Both the position numbers and the translations under genes were made by a program. The notes beneath the pieces were generated by a model that saw nothing but the letters and a program-made list of their open reading frames with translations, did no database searches and had not been told where the DNA came from. This document shows, in pieces, positions 1-8,952 of a stretch of 64,000 nt of DNA. The DNA is from Chitinophaga sp. HK235. Lineage in GTDB: Bacteria; Bacteroidota; Bacteroidia; Chitinophagales; Chitinophagaceae. The stretch is from contig NZ_CP073766.1 in the NCBI RefSeq assembly GCF_018255755.1, positions 2,170,001-2,234,000 of the forward strand. The letters are read 5' to 3'. Every line of letters begins with the position of its first letter. Positions within the stretch are counted from its first letter, which is position 1.

Positions 1-458
1 GTTTTCGAAAACAAAGAAACCAGCATATGGTGTGCATAAGCCCGCGTCAACAAAGCTTCGCCTTTGTATTGCTGGCCTTTTGTGCCAAAATTATTTTCAT
101 CAACGGCTTCAATGGCATGATTGGCTGCTGCGATGGCTCTATACATATCCAACCAGTAGGTATTGGGAGAATAGCTATCCGACACCTGTGTGACTTCGTT
201 CCAAAAATAGCTGTTACGGGCAATATCATTGAATGAGAAATCACCAGGCCCTTTATCTGCACTATTGTCTGAGGCCAATTCTGCAAACAGAAAATAATCA
301 GACGTTGGGTAAGCGGTCACTAATAACTGTCCTACTTTTTCCGGAGTATCCAATTCGGTACGCATATCCGGATTGACTTCAAAATATTTCTTACAGCTTC
401 CCAGCAATAATGTAAGCAGTGATAAACTGATAATATTGTATATATTTTTCTTCTTCAT
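1..458 (-). CDS. SusD/RagB family outer-membrane lipoprotein, 3' part outside the window
   Basis: Only the first 152 codons are in the window; the gene runs off the left edge. It starts at the ATG at 458 with MKKKNIYN, a short hydrophobic stretch and a lipobox LLLGSC, so the product should be a lipoprotein. The following sequence has the SusD N-terminal look (helical, ANHAIEAVDE, GEALLTRAYAHHML, which matches the first TPR-like helices of the SusD fold). It starts 18 bases after the stop of the SusC gene, the usual susC-susD order. SusD proteins sit on the cell surface and close over the SusC barrel to deliver ligand. The ligand cannot be read from this fragment. Confidence 0.9.
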   Translation of the reverse strand, partial: MKKKNIYNIISLSLLTLLLGSCKKYFEVNPDMRTELDTPEKVGQLLVTAYPTSDYFLFAELASDNSADKGPGDFSFNDIARNSYFWNEVTQVSDSYSPNTYWLDMYRAIAAANHAIEAVDENNFGTKGQQYKGEALLTRAYAHHMLVSLFSK

Positions 459-476
459 TTTATTCAATGCTTTAGA

Positions 477-3400
477 TTAAAAACCAGCTTTCAAAGAGAA
501 AGTAAATTGTCTGGGCACCGGTAAGGCCACTCCCCCGCTTCCAAAAAATTCCGGGTCTGCTCCATTCAGCTTCTTATCTGCATAAAGTAGCAATACATTG
601 TTCCCCACCAGGGCCAAATCGAGATTTTTCATTTTTAACCAGCTCGCATAAGACTTCGGCAAACTATAGCCCAGCGTAACATTCTTTAAGCGAATAAAAT
701 CACCTTTGGCGACCCGCTCGTCCGAAGAATTATAGGCACTATAAGCATACATGGGGGCGCTGGGCATATGTGCCTGAGCTACTAATGGATCTACAATAGT
801 TGGAATGGTCGTGTATTTTTCATCCCCAGGCACCATCCATCTGTTTAACCACTCTTTAGACATTCCTATATCATCACTCAACACGGAGGTGAAGACAGGC
901 GCAAGACGTACGTAGTTACCCATACTGAAGGTAAACAGGAAGGAAAGGGATAGATTTTTATAAGCCAGCTGGTTATAGAAGCCTCCGGTCAAAGTAGGAT
1001 CTACAGGTCCCTCATATTTCAGATGCTCTACATTGGTACTCTGAAAATCTATCTTCATAACCTTTCTTGCTCCAGACTCGGAAATAAAGGTTGGATACCC
1101 ATAGCTGGAACTCAGTCCATCAAACTGTACAGAAAACAATCCTCTTTGTGCATAGCCTTCTAATGGGCCACCCTCAGCCCTCACTAAATTCGCCAGGGTT
1201 GGGTTAATCACCAATCTGGTGATCTTATTTTTGTTATTGGCAAAATTGAAAGAACTGCGCCACCTGAAATTCTTTGTTTGAACTGGATTTCCTGCGATAG
1301 TCAATTCAAACCCTTTGCCAGACATAGTTGCGTAATTGGCGATTTTCTGTACCTGGCCACCTATTCCGGATGTGACAATCGGCCCGATCAAATCAAAAAT
1401 GTCCCGCTTATAAAAGTCCAATGTAACATTAACTTTATTATTGAAGAAGGCCAGGTCCGTTCCCACATTTGCTTCATACAATTTCTCCCAGGTCAGGTCT
1501 GCATTTTCAAGCGCTGAAATTTTGACATATTGCTCTTTATCTGTCTCTATAGGCCGATACGTCATCCCATTATTATAAAGCACAGACTTATTTCGGGCAT
1601 TACCTAAGTTGGCGACCAGGCCATATGTACCTCTTACTCTCGCACCGGTGAGGAACTTCCCTTGCTGGTTAAAGAATTTCTCCTGGTCGATATCCCAGGC
1701 AGCGGAAACATTCCACGTTGGCAGCCATCCGAGGCTTTTCCCTTTGGCTTTGGTTTTACCAAGCATATTCGACCGGTCGAACCTGGTCGTAAAATTGAAG
1801 CTATACTTGTCGGCAAATGCATAGGCGCCACGAGCCATCATAGCAGCGAATCGATCTTTAGAATACCCCATGCCATAATAAGGCATGTTTTGATATTGCG
1901 CATCCTGGAAGTACCTGAAGTCGGGATGCACTAAACCTGAATTGCTGTACTGATAACCAATGCCGTCAAAATTGTCGTACTGCCTGTCAGTAGAGCGGAC
2001 TTCCATGGATCCAAAAATATTCAAACGATGTTTTGCTCTAAACTGCGCGTCGTACTCCAGGTTATGCCGAAAATAATAACTCACCAGATTATCGGTATTG
2101 ACATTATAGAAACCTCCATCAGGCAAAACCACGACTGGCAGCGAACCTGGCACATTGGGATCTTTAAACAGGAAGGGGTTATTTTCCATGATGTAAGGAT
2201 CGTTATTATATGCCTGATATGCACCCACCATATTGGAGTTTTCCTTTACATAGTGTTTTCTAAAAGTAGTGGCATAACGATATGATCCATCTACAGAATA
2301 GGTAAGGCGTGGGATAATTTTATACTTGAACCCGGCCTGAACTTTTAATTCATTCAGCCCAAGCTCGATATAATTATTTTTCAGCTCATTTAATATATTA
2401 AAGGGTGCAAAATTCCTCCTGAAATATTCCAAATTACCATCACTGTCATAGGGGGTCATCAACCGGCTGGTATTCATCGCGTACGAAAATGGATTGATAT
2501 CAAAATCCCTGGTAAAACCGCCTGTAGAAGGATTGCTTCCCCTCGTGAGGGTACCGGGCGTGCGTTGGTCTCTGATGGAACCATTAAACAACAACTCACC
2601 GCTAAACCTGTCACTTAATTTAAAGTTGGTTCTCAAATTCGCTGTATACCTTTTTACCCTATCACCCACGGTTTGCCCTCCATCGTTCATAAAACTGGTA
2701 GATGCATACGTCTGTGATTTTGCGTTCCCGGATGAATAACTTAAAGAGTGTTCCTGAAGCAAGGAGTTCTTGAACAATATATCAAACCAATCGGTATTGG
2801 CATCTGCATAGCGTTTCAAAAATTTTTGCCTTGACGCCGGATCATTTCTTAAAGCATACGAATCTGTTTCCGGATCGTAGTCATACATCTGATCATACAT
2901 CTTATTAAAAATCCCCCCGTCCTTCGAGTTCTTGGAAGCACTATGACCAAAAGAACCTTTGCGCTCCATTTCCAGCAAAACCTCCATCTGCTCTGCCGAA
3001 TTCATCATATTAAATTGCTCATACTTTGGCTTCCGGTAGGTGGTCAGCGTAGAACTGTAATTTATCTGTGGCGCTCCGTTTGTTTGTTTTCCTTTTTTTG
3101 TGGTAACAACAATTACCCCGTTCATAGCGCGCGCTCCGTACATGGCTGTAGCTGCCGCATCTTTTAGGATATTGAAAGATTCGATGTCATCAGGATTTAA
3201 CCCCGCTACGGACGAGCCTATCAAGGTGTTAGGATCTCCTGTAGACAAAGCCTCATTGGAGATATTCACGATATCTTCCAGGATGATCCCATCTATTACC
3301 CAAAGCGGCTTATTGTCTCCTGATATCGAGGTAGCACCCCGCACCCTGATCTTGGGAGCTGCTCCAAATGTGCCGGAAACATTCTGGATAGACACCCCTG

Positions 3401-4193
3401 CTACCTGGCCTTCCAGCATACGTGATACATCAGGAACACCAGCACGCGCTACATCTTTTGCGTCAACCTTGGTGGAAGCTCCGGTAAACAGCTTGCGATT
3501 TATATTCTGGTAGCCGGTCACCACTACACCCTCCAACTTTGTTTCCATTTCCTGCAACACGATATTCAGCACCTTGTTGGCGGGACTGAGCTTCATTTCT
3601 TTGGGCTCAAATCCTATCATGGAACAAACCAGCGCGGCATTATGAGGCTTGCTTTTTAATACAAAACGTCCGTCTTTATCAGTACTGGTACCAGCAGTAG
3701 TGCCTTTAACAACGATGGACACGCCCTGCAGGGGAACTCCGGCTGGATCAACAACCCGCCCTGTTATATCTATCAGCGTATCATTGGGAAGATCTGGCTC
3801 TTCATAGAATGGAGGTGGGTTGGATACAGGTTTGGGAGAAACCAGGATACTTTGTCCATCTATTGAATACTGAAAAGGCTGATCTTTGAAAACTTCGTCA
3901 AGAAAGTCTTTCAAAGGCATAGCTGACGCGGAAACAGTCACTGGCCTCGAAGCTTTCAGCACAGGACCGCTATATAAAAAAACGAAACTGGTCTGTCGTT
4001 CGACAGAAGAGAAAACAGATTTTAATGAAACCTTTTCGGCAGAAAAAGAAATGCTCTGTGAACTACCAGAAGCATAAACATTAAGAAAACCAACAGTTAA
4101 GAAAACAATCGTTAGCCTCATTACTAACAGGATTTTGGTGACATGGCGGTTTCTTGCACGGGCAAACCACCTGCAATAAGCAATTTTTTGCAT
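477..4193 (-). CDS. SusC/RagA family TonB-dependent receptor with STN domain
   Basis: Outer-membrane active transporter of 1238 residues. Order: long signal sequence (about 1-42), STN domain (about 45-115, starts ISFSAEKVSLKSVFSSVERQ), carboxypeptidase-regulatory-like domain (about 143-215, ITGRVVDPAGVPLQGVSI), TonB plug (about 225-350, RVRGATSISGDNKPLWVIDG) and a 22-strand-type barrel ending in the C-terminal aromatic FSLKAGF. The STN domain is the part that, in FecA-like systems, contacts FecR in the periplasm. That fits the FecR and sigma genes immediately upstream. A gap of 189 bases to fecR holds a hairpin. The substrate is unknown. Confidence 0.95.
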   Translation of the reverse strand: MQKIAYCRWFARARNRHVTKILLVMRLTIVFLTVGFLNVYASGSSQSISFSAEKVSLKSVFSSVERQTSFVFLYSGPVLKASRPVTVSASAMPLKDFLDEVFKDQPFQYSIDGQSILVSPKPVSNPPPFYEEPDLPNDTLIDITGRVVDPAGVPLQGVSIVVKGTTAGTSTDKDGRFVLKSKPHNAALVCSMIGFEPKEMKLSPANKVLNIVLQEMETKLEGVVVTGYQNINRKLFTGASTKVDAKDVARAGVPDVSRMLEGQVAGVSIQNVSGTFGAAPKIRVRGATSISGDNKPLWVIDGIILEDIVNISNEALSTGDPNTLIGSSVAGLNPDDIESFNILKDAAATAMYGARAMNGVIVVTTKKGKQTNGAPQINYSSTLTTYRKPKYEQFNMMNSAEQMEVLLEMERKGSFGHSASKNSKDGGIFNKMYDQMYDYDPETDSYALRNDPASRQKFLKRYADANTDWFDILFKNSLLQEHSLSYSSGNAKSQTYASTSFMNDGGQTVGDRVKRYTANLRTNFKLSDRFSGELLFNGSIRDQRTPGTLTRGSNPSTGGFTRDFDINPFSYAMNTSRLMTPYDSDGNLEYFRRNFAPFNILNELKNNYIELGLNELKVQAGFKYKIIPRLTYSVDGSYRYATTFRKHYVKENSNMVGAYQAYNNDPYIMENNPFLFKDPNVPGSLPVVVLPDGGFYNVNTDNLVSYYFRHNLEYDAQFRAKHRLNIFGSMEVRSTDRQYDNFDGIGYQYSNSGLVHPDFRYFQDAQYQNMPYYGMGYSKDRFAAMMARGAYAFADKYSFNFTTRFDRSNMLGKTKAKGKSLGWLPTWNVSAAWDIDQEKFFNQQGKFLTGARVRGTYGLVANLGNARNKSVLYNNGMTYRPIETDKEQYVKISALENADLTWEKLYEANVGTDLAFFNNKVNVTLDFYKRDIFDLIGPIVTSGIGGQVQKIANYATMSGKGFELTIAGNPVQTKNFRWRSSFNFANNKNKITRLVINPTLANLVRAEGGPLEGYAQRGLFSVQFDGLSSSYGYPTFISESGARKVMKIDFQSTNVEHLKYEGPVDPTLTGGFYNQLAYKNLSLSFLFTFSMGNYVRLAPVFTSVLSDDIGMSKEWLNRWMVPGDEKYTTIPTIVDPLVAQAHMPSAPMYAYSAYNSSDERVAKGDFIRLKNVTLGYSLPKSYASWLKMKNLDLALVGNNVLLLYADKKLNGADPEFFGSGGVALPVPRQFTFSLKAGF

Positions 4194-4259
4194 ACTTTTG
4201 CTTTGTTTGGTTGACGAAAAATTGTCCCAGCCGGACTGTTTTTATGACGCCCAGACGCC

Positions 4260-4289
4260 AGGCCAGGGATGTAGCAGCATCACTGGCCT
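4260..4289. promoter_or_regulatory. Hairpin between fecR and susC (locus 1)
   Basis: Arms AGGCCAG (4260-4266) and CTGGCCT (4283-4289), with an inner GATG/CATC pair. The T-rich side is on the plus strand, so for the minus-strand operon it is not a standard terminator. It may be a leader structure or processing site that sets SusC level apart from FecR. A comparable hairpin lies at the same place in the second locus (15122-15157). Confidence 0.3.
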
Positions 4290-4382
4290 TTTGTTTTAGG
4301 CAATATTTTGTTTTGCTTAAATAATTTCTGTCCACATCCGCGATGTGTTACAGGCGGGTATTGGCTGTTGTCGTTCCGGTAT

Positions 4383-5654
4383 TTACAGTATTATTAAAGT
4401 TTTGTTTTCCATCCTGAATCGCACCCCTGATCCCCGTAAGAATTCCAATACGCTGGATAAACTTACATTGCGGTACATCTTGCCGTCTATGGTAATGCCT
4501 GAATCCTTTCCTTCATAACGAACCTTGATATCATACCATCTTTCCAATTGTCTCATCACCGTTTGGATATCAGCATTATTAAAACTGAACAACCCATTTT
4601 TCCAGGCAAGTGTTTGAGAAAGATCCACATCCGATAATACCGCTATTTTATTGGAACCATCTGTTACGGATGTTTTCGGGTGGCGATCAGCAGGCAAGGC
4701 AACGGCAACAATAGCTTGTTGGCCGGGTTTGAGAACAACCTTACCTGTCCCTGCAATATCGGCTCCCTGGCCGTCTGACAACGAGCTACCGCTTGCGGCT
4801 ACACGCACACTCCCCTCGAAAACGGTTGTCCTGATCGTGCCCTCGTTAACGTAAGAATTTATATTGAATCTGGTCCCTAACACTTCAACAGTCGATTTCC
4901 CGTCCACATCAACCAAAAATGGTCTGGACTCGTCTTTGCTCACTTCCAGATAAACTTCACCGGTAATTTTTATTTGCCTTTTTCCACCATCAAAGGATGA
5001 CGGAAAACTGATGCTGGATGCTGCATTCAGCCAGGCTTTTGAGCCGTCTGGCAATACTAGCTGATACTGACCACCGTTTGGAGTGGTGAGCATCAGCCTT
5101 TTACCTGCGACTGAAAGTTTCTCTCCGTCGGTATAAGCAATCGTTTCACCTACAGCAATGCCGGTTTTGTCAGACGCCAGATCAATTTGTTTATCATCCA
5201 GGGTCAGAACGGCCTTATCGGATCCCGGTAAAATATTATTGACATTCCCCTCATTGACCGAAGCCATTCCGGAGCCGGTATATCGCCGGTGATCCGACAC
5301 AATAATAGCTATCGCAACTCCTGCTATTAATATTATAGCAGCAGCATAACGGACCCACCCGCGATGCAGGAAACGCACGCCATGCGCTACAGGCTTAGCT
5401 TTGCTTACCTGCATTCCGGCATGCAATAACAACTGATCCCTGACGCTATTGACATCTTTATCAGAAAATACTGTTTGGGAATCAAGGGCTACTTCCGCTG
5501 TAAGCGCCATTATATCCTCCCTATTCAGCATTTCTTTGTATTCCTGCGGCTCTCTTTCGATAAAAGCACACAATTCCTCCACCTCACCAGGTGTAATTTC
5601 ATTCCTGATAAATCGGGAAAGCAAGTCTTTATAATAAGTTCCTGATTTGTACAT
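4383..5654 (-). CDS. FecR family anti-sigma factor / transmembrane sensor
   Basis: The inner-membrane protein that holds the ECF sigma factor and passes the SusC signal to it. I place the start at the ATG at 5654 (MYKSGTYYKDLL, 423 residues); the open frame continues to 5777 but that extension overlaps the sigma gene. Order: cytoplasmic anti-sigma N-terminus (about 1-90), one membrane segment (about 98-118, AAAIILIAGVAIAIIVS), FecR domain (about 195-300, LVLPDGSKAWLNAASSISFP, ITGEVYLEVSKD, VLGTRFNINSY) and a C-terminal DUF4974 domain (FSFNNADIQTVMRQLERWYD). It starts 55 bases after the sigma stop, as expected for a co-transcribed pair. Confidence 0.93.
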   Translation of the reverse strand: MYKSGTYYKDLLSRFIRNEITPGEVEELCAFIEREPQEYKEMLNREDIMALTAEVALDSQTVFSDKDVNSVRDQLLLHAGMQVSKAKPVAHGVRFLHRGWVRYAAAIILIAGVAIAIIVSDHRRYTGSGMASVNEGNVNNILPGSDKAVLTLDDKQIDLASDKTGIAVGETIAYTDGEKLSVAGKRLMLTTPNGGQYQLVLPDGSKAWLNAASSISFPSSFDGGKRQIKITGEVYLEVSKDESRPFLVDVDGKSTVEVLGTRFNINSYVNEGTIRTTVFEGSVRVAASGSSLSDGQGADIAGTGKVVLKPGQQAIVAVALPADRHPKTSVTDGSNKIAVLSDVDLSQTLAWKNGLFSFNNADIQTVMRQLERWYDIKVRYEGKDSGITIDGKMYRNVSLSSVLEFLRGSGVRFRMENKTLIIL

Positions 5655-5709
5655 AAACTGATATAAGACTTGGGGAAAAAGAAAAAAGACTATGCGAACC
5701 CGGTTTTTT

Positions 5710-6309
5710 TTAAAAAACTTTTTGGAGAAGCCAAACAAGAACAGGAGTAAGTTTGCTATGCTGCCTAAGATAATCACGCAAAAAAGAAAGCGTGTTGGCC
5801 ATATGGTTCTTTACCGTGTTGGGGGAAATATTTAACTCACGGGCTACTTCTTCATAACTTTTTTTATCATTCTTGCACATCTCGTATATACGGCGACGTT
5901 GTGGCGTAAGGGAGTTCAACGCTTGTTTCATAAGATGCCCATAAGGCGTATCACTCTCCTGCGACAGGGCTTCCGGCTCAATTACCGGCTCATAATAATT
6001 AATCAGTTGTTCCCGCAGACTACGGTTTTGGGCTATTTCTTTTTGAATGTCATAAGCCCGGTTATGACAAACACGGAACAGGTAACTGCGAAAACTCTTC
6101 TCCACTTCTATTTTTTCCCGTGCCTCCCAGATCTTAATAAAAACATCCTGTACCAGATCTTTTGCTATTTCAGGTATCTTAACAAGGACAATCGCATATT
6201 TGAAAATTTCCTGGCAATAGCGCTCATAAATCTCCGCAAAGGCTAGCGGATCATTATCCTTCAGTAGCAGCAGTAGTTTCGTATCCGGATATGTAGAATA
6301 CCTGTTAAT
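5710..6309 (-). CDS. ECF RNA polymerase sigma factor with damaged or non-standard start
   Basis: Sigma-70 family ECF factor that would direct transcription of the downstream susCD genes. Region 2 (FAEIYERYCQEIFKYAIVLV, DLVQDVFIKIWEAR) and region 4 (LTPQRRRIYEMCK, VARELNISPNTVKNHMANTL) are both complete, with the hydrophobic tail often seen in Bacteroidota. The full-length frame has no ATG, GTG or TTG before region 2. An in-frame ATG at 6351 is followed three codons later by TAA (6340-6342). The only usual start is a GTG at 6105, which would remove most of region 2. I give the frame from the ATT at 6309 (199 residues, the normal length). It is either a recent nonsense mutant or uses a rare start codon. 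Confidence 0.7.
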   Translation of the reverse strand: MNRYSTYPDTKLLLLLKDNDPLAFAEIYERYCQEIFKYAIVLVKIPEIAKDLVQDVFIKIWEAREKIEVEKSFRSYLFRVCHNRAYDIQKEIAQNRSLREQLINYYEPVIEPEALSQESDTPYGHLMKQALNSLTPQRRRIYEMCKNDKKSYEEVARELNISPNTVKNHMANTLSFLRDYLRQHSKLTPVLVWLLQKVF

Positions 6310-6380
6310 GGCAAATTGGTTTATCGTAAAATTATGAATTTAAGATTCCATCACACCCAGCAACACTTTTCCCTATCTAT

Positions 6381-6411
6381 CAAAGATAACAAACCATATA
6401 AACTAATACAA
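6381..6411 (-). promoter_or_regulatory. Promoter of the first ECF sigma operon
   Basis: On the minus strand TATCTTTG (6388 to 6381) fits the Bacteroidota -7 box TAnnTTTG, and TTG (6411 to 6409) lies 20 bases upstream, the usual -33 spacing. It lies about 30 bases before the ATG at 6351, so it supports that ATG as the ancestral start of the sigma gene. Confidence 0.5.
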
Positions 6412-6482
6412 ATGATCATCCAACACATTCGTTAATCTTATCGAGTATACACAAGGCTGTGTGTCAATCCTCCACAAAAAAA

Positions 6483-6509
6483 GAAACCTGCGGCTATTGC
6501 GCAGGTTTC
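6483..6509 (-). terminator. Intrinsic terminator after a tRNA 3'-end fragment
   Basis: Perfect 10-base stem GAAACCTGCG / CGCAGGTTTC with a 7-base loop, followed on the minus strand by TTTTTTT. It follows the tRNA-like fragment at 6519-6537 in the same arrangement as at the intact tRNA-Lys, and would also stop read-through from the ABC operon upstream. Confidence 0.75.
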
Positions 6510-6518
6510 AAAAATTAG

Positions 6519-6537
6519 TGGTGATTCCGCCGGGACT
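6519..6537 (-). repeat. tRNA 3'-end fragment (with CCA)
   Basis: Reads AGTCCCGGCGGAATCACCA on the minus strand, that is half of a T-arm, an acceptor 3' strand and CCA. It matches the end of the tRNA-Lys at 18884-18959 at 17 of 19 positions. No 5' half is present upstream. The copy at 17526 breaks at the same base and both continue as ATATCA on the plus strand. Confidence 0.6.
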
Positions 6538-6546
6538 ATATCAGGC

Positions 6547-6599
6547 CACAGATAAGGAATCCGCCGGAAAGCTGATCGTCCTGTGTTCCCTTATCTGTG
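6547..6599. repeat. Inverted repeat after the ABC/Gld operon
   Basis: Arms CACAGATAAGGAA (6547-6559) and TTCCCTTATCTGTG (6586-6599) differ by one extra base and enclose 26 bases. It starts 17 bases after the stop of the GldF/GldG-like gene. No T tract follows on the minus strand, so it may be an mRNA 3' stem rather than a terminator in its own right. Confidence 0.5.
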
Positions 6600-6615
6600 A
6601 CAAATAACATAGTGC

Positions 6616-8934
6616 TTACCTTCTTTTGCGTTTGATTAATATAGCAGCTCCAAGGGCCAGCAACAATCCAGGCAACACCCACAGCAAAAAGATCTTCTGT
6701 ACTTCCAGGCCGCTGGGCGTTATATTGATTTTTTTGTCCTTACCTTCCGGAAGTATGGTATAGATAGGAAACTCACCATAGCTTAACCAACTGAAAAGCG
6801 AGGTGCTAAAATAGAAATTGGCAAATTGCTTATCTCCATGCACAGCAGTCAACTCACTGTTGGAGATGCAGTCTGCATCACCTGTTACAATGATACGTTG
6901 TTCTCTACCATGCACTTTCCGGCTAAGGCTCAGGGCCAGCGGCACTGATCTTCTGTCATCGCCATTAGCGGCAGAAAAAACGATCTGACCGGAATCAGTC
7001 ACCAGCCGGTCCTTTTTAATCCAGCTTTCGGTTGCGTCGGACATTAACAGCGGTTTTACCGTAAAGCCGTTGTTGCTATCCCAGGTAAGTCCGGTTGCAC
7101 CTGGCATGGATACACGCAAACTGTCTTTATAAGCTTTGCCTACTTGTTTCGTAAACGCTGCAGCCGTGCTGGTCAGGTAAGATAGTGCCATGTCAGGCGC
7201 CATATCTTTGCCAGGCTGTGCAATGATACCATCCATCAGCTGTACACCCAGGCTTTGCAGCAAGGGATTGAGCACTGCCTGTTTTCCAGGCTCGCCGGCT
7301 ATCAGCAGGTTGCCGCCGTTATCAATGTACTTTTTAAGCTTTATCAGGACAGTTTCGCTGAAGGCTGCCTTAGGATCAGCTACTACCAGGGCAGTAATAT
7401 CGGTCGGAATATCGGCTGTTTGCGCATTAACCGTATCTACATCAAACCCCTGGTTTATGAGGGCATGCCGAAAAGTGGGCTCATTGTTCAGCTTCTTGTA
7501 GTCCCGATCTCCTGAGTTATGAATGCTGCGCTCCAGTTCTCCCGTCAGGAAAGCGACCCTGGGCATCCTGGATTGCTGCAGACGTTTAAAGGCAGCAGCT
7601 ATCTCCGATTCACCCGGAAAAAACTCCATATCCCTAAAGACACGAAGAAAGGTGGTTTTATTCTTATAGCGCAGTTGCATAACAAAACGACCGAGCTCCG
7701 GCTTCAGGTCTATCATTTTCCGGATCTCTTCCGGTGTTTTAAAGATATTTATATCCAGCTTCTGTGCCTTTGCTTTCTGTTCTGCTATTTCCTTAAGGCT
7801 TTTACCCTTGTAGTATTTGAGGTCGTCCTGGCTGTCATCATATGTACTGTCATAATAGTTTACAAATTGGAAGTTGATGTCTGATTTGAACCTTAAATAG
7901 GTTCCCCATCTCCCAATAAATCCGTTCCGGGCTTGAGGCAGGCCCATATAATAATTCCGGTTTAACAGATTGTTATAAACAGTTATCTCAAGAGGACCAT
8001 CGTTAAACGCTTTAGTAATGTCCTGCAATTTAGGCGTAAGTGTATTGGATTTCAGAGCAGTGGCATCATAGTAACCGATAAAACGGGGACGTGAGCTGAA
8101 GTACCCTATCAACAGCACCAGCACGAACACTACAACATACCGCGCACCTTTTACGATCATTGGCTTAGACTCTGTACCACCTTTCAGTTTGAGATAACTA
8201 AAAGCCAGGAACATAGCCGTAACCAGTACGAAGTAAAGTACGTCGCCCGTAGAGATTAACCCTCCCAGTAACTTGTGTGCACGTCCTGACAGCGAAAGGA
8301 AATAGGTAAGATCTCTTACAAAATCAATATTCTGCCAAAGAGAACCAACATAACTCAGGGCCGCAATCGCTACAAATGTGCTGATGGCCGCTACTACCTG
8401 GTAAGTGGAGAGGCATGACATGAAAAGACCGATGGCTGCATAAGTACACAGCAACAGATAAAAGCCCAGGGTAGCGGAAAGCAGCATACCAACGTCTACC
8501 GACTGGATATTGAAGACGCCTACCGCCATACAAATGCCGGCAATACCTACCATCATCAGGCTATATACCATGGTGGCCGCATACTTCCCAAGTACGATCT
8601 GCCATACCTTTACCGGTGAAGAATAAAGCAACCGCATGGTACCACTGCTGGTTTCCCGGCTGATAAGCCCCATCGTCAGCAATGGTATATAGAGATACAG
8701 CTTATCCATCACCGAATTAAAAAAGCCATCCTGACTGAGAAATATTCTTTGGGTGAGGTGCGCTATGAACGTTGCAGACAAGCCACCAGCTTCCTGGTAA
8801 TTGAGGTAACGCTCCAGCAGGCCCATGTAGGCCAGGGCACACTGTACGAGGAACGCAATCATCAGAAACCAGACTATCGGCGAATAGAAAAGTGTACGTA
8901 GTTCTGTTTTTGCAATTTTGATAATCGTTTTCAT
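6616..8934 (-). CDS. GldF/GldG-like fusion: ABC-2 permease joined to auxiliary substrate-type domain
   Basis: A 772-residue inner-membrane protein. The N-terminal part (about 1-245) is an ABC-2 type permease with about six membrane segments, starting with a long re-entrant N-terminus (AKTELRTLFYSPIVWFLMIA). One more membrane segment lies near 268-282. The middle and C-terminal part (about 285-740) is the ABC_transp_aux domain found in GldG, with LVVADPKAAFSETVLIKLKK and GGNLLIAGEPGKQ. A last membrane helix (LLWVLPGLLLALGAAILI) ends in IKRKRR. In gliding bacteria GldF and GldG are separate and work with the ATPase GldA; here they are one polypeptide. The ATPase gene is 18 bases upstream, and susD and susC precede it in the same direction. 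Whether it exports, imports or anchors something is not shown. Confidence 0.87.
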   Translation of the reverse strand: MKTIIKIAKTELRTLFYSPIVWFLMIAFLVQCALAYMGLLERYLNYQEAGGLSATFIAHLTQRIFLSQDGFFNSVMDKLYLYIPLLTMGLISRETSSGTMRLLYSSPVKVWQIVLGKYAATMVYSLMMVGIAGICMAVGVFNIQSVDVGMLLSATLGFYLLLCTYAAIGLFMSCLSTYQVVAAISTFVAIAALSYVGSLWQNIDFVRDLTYFLSLSGRAHKLLGGLISTGDVLYFVLVTAMFLAFSYLKLKGGTESKPMIVKGARYVVVFVLVLLIGYFSSRPRFIGYYDATALKSNTLTPKLQDITKAFNDGPLEITVYNNLLNRNYYMGLPQARNGFIGRWGTYLRFKSDINFQFVNYYDSTYDDSQDDLKYYKGKSLKEIAEQKAKAQKLDINIFKTPEEIRKMIDLKPELGRFVMQLRYKNKTTFLRVFRDMEFFPGESEIAAAFKRLQQSRMPRVAFLTGELERSIHNSGDRDYKKLNNEPTFRHALINQGFDVDTVNAQTADIPTDITALVVADPKAAFSETVLIKLKKYIDNGGNLLIAGEPGKQAVLNPLLQSLGVQLMDGIIAQPGKDMAPDMALSYLTSTAAAFTKQVGKAYKDSLRVSMPGATGLTWDSNNGFTVKPLLMSDATESWIKKDRLVTDSGQIVFSAANGDDRRSVPLALSLSRKVHGREQRIIVTGDADCISNSELTAVHGDKQFANFYFSTSLFSWLSYGEFPIYTILPEGKDKKINITPSGLEVQKIFLLWVLPGLLLALGAAILIKRKRR

Positions 8935-8952
8935 TTATGAATGATCAGAGAA

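Noticed and set aside
5655..5777. Longer N-terminus for the first FecR protein
   Set aside because: It would overlap the sigma gene and add a hydrophobic stretch before the cytoplasmic anti-sigma domain, which contradicts FecR topology.
6547..6599. Inverted repeat as the terminal repeat of an insertion sequence
   Set aside because: The arms are only 53 bases apart in total, enclose no frame and have no target duplication; a post-operon stem is simpler.
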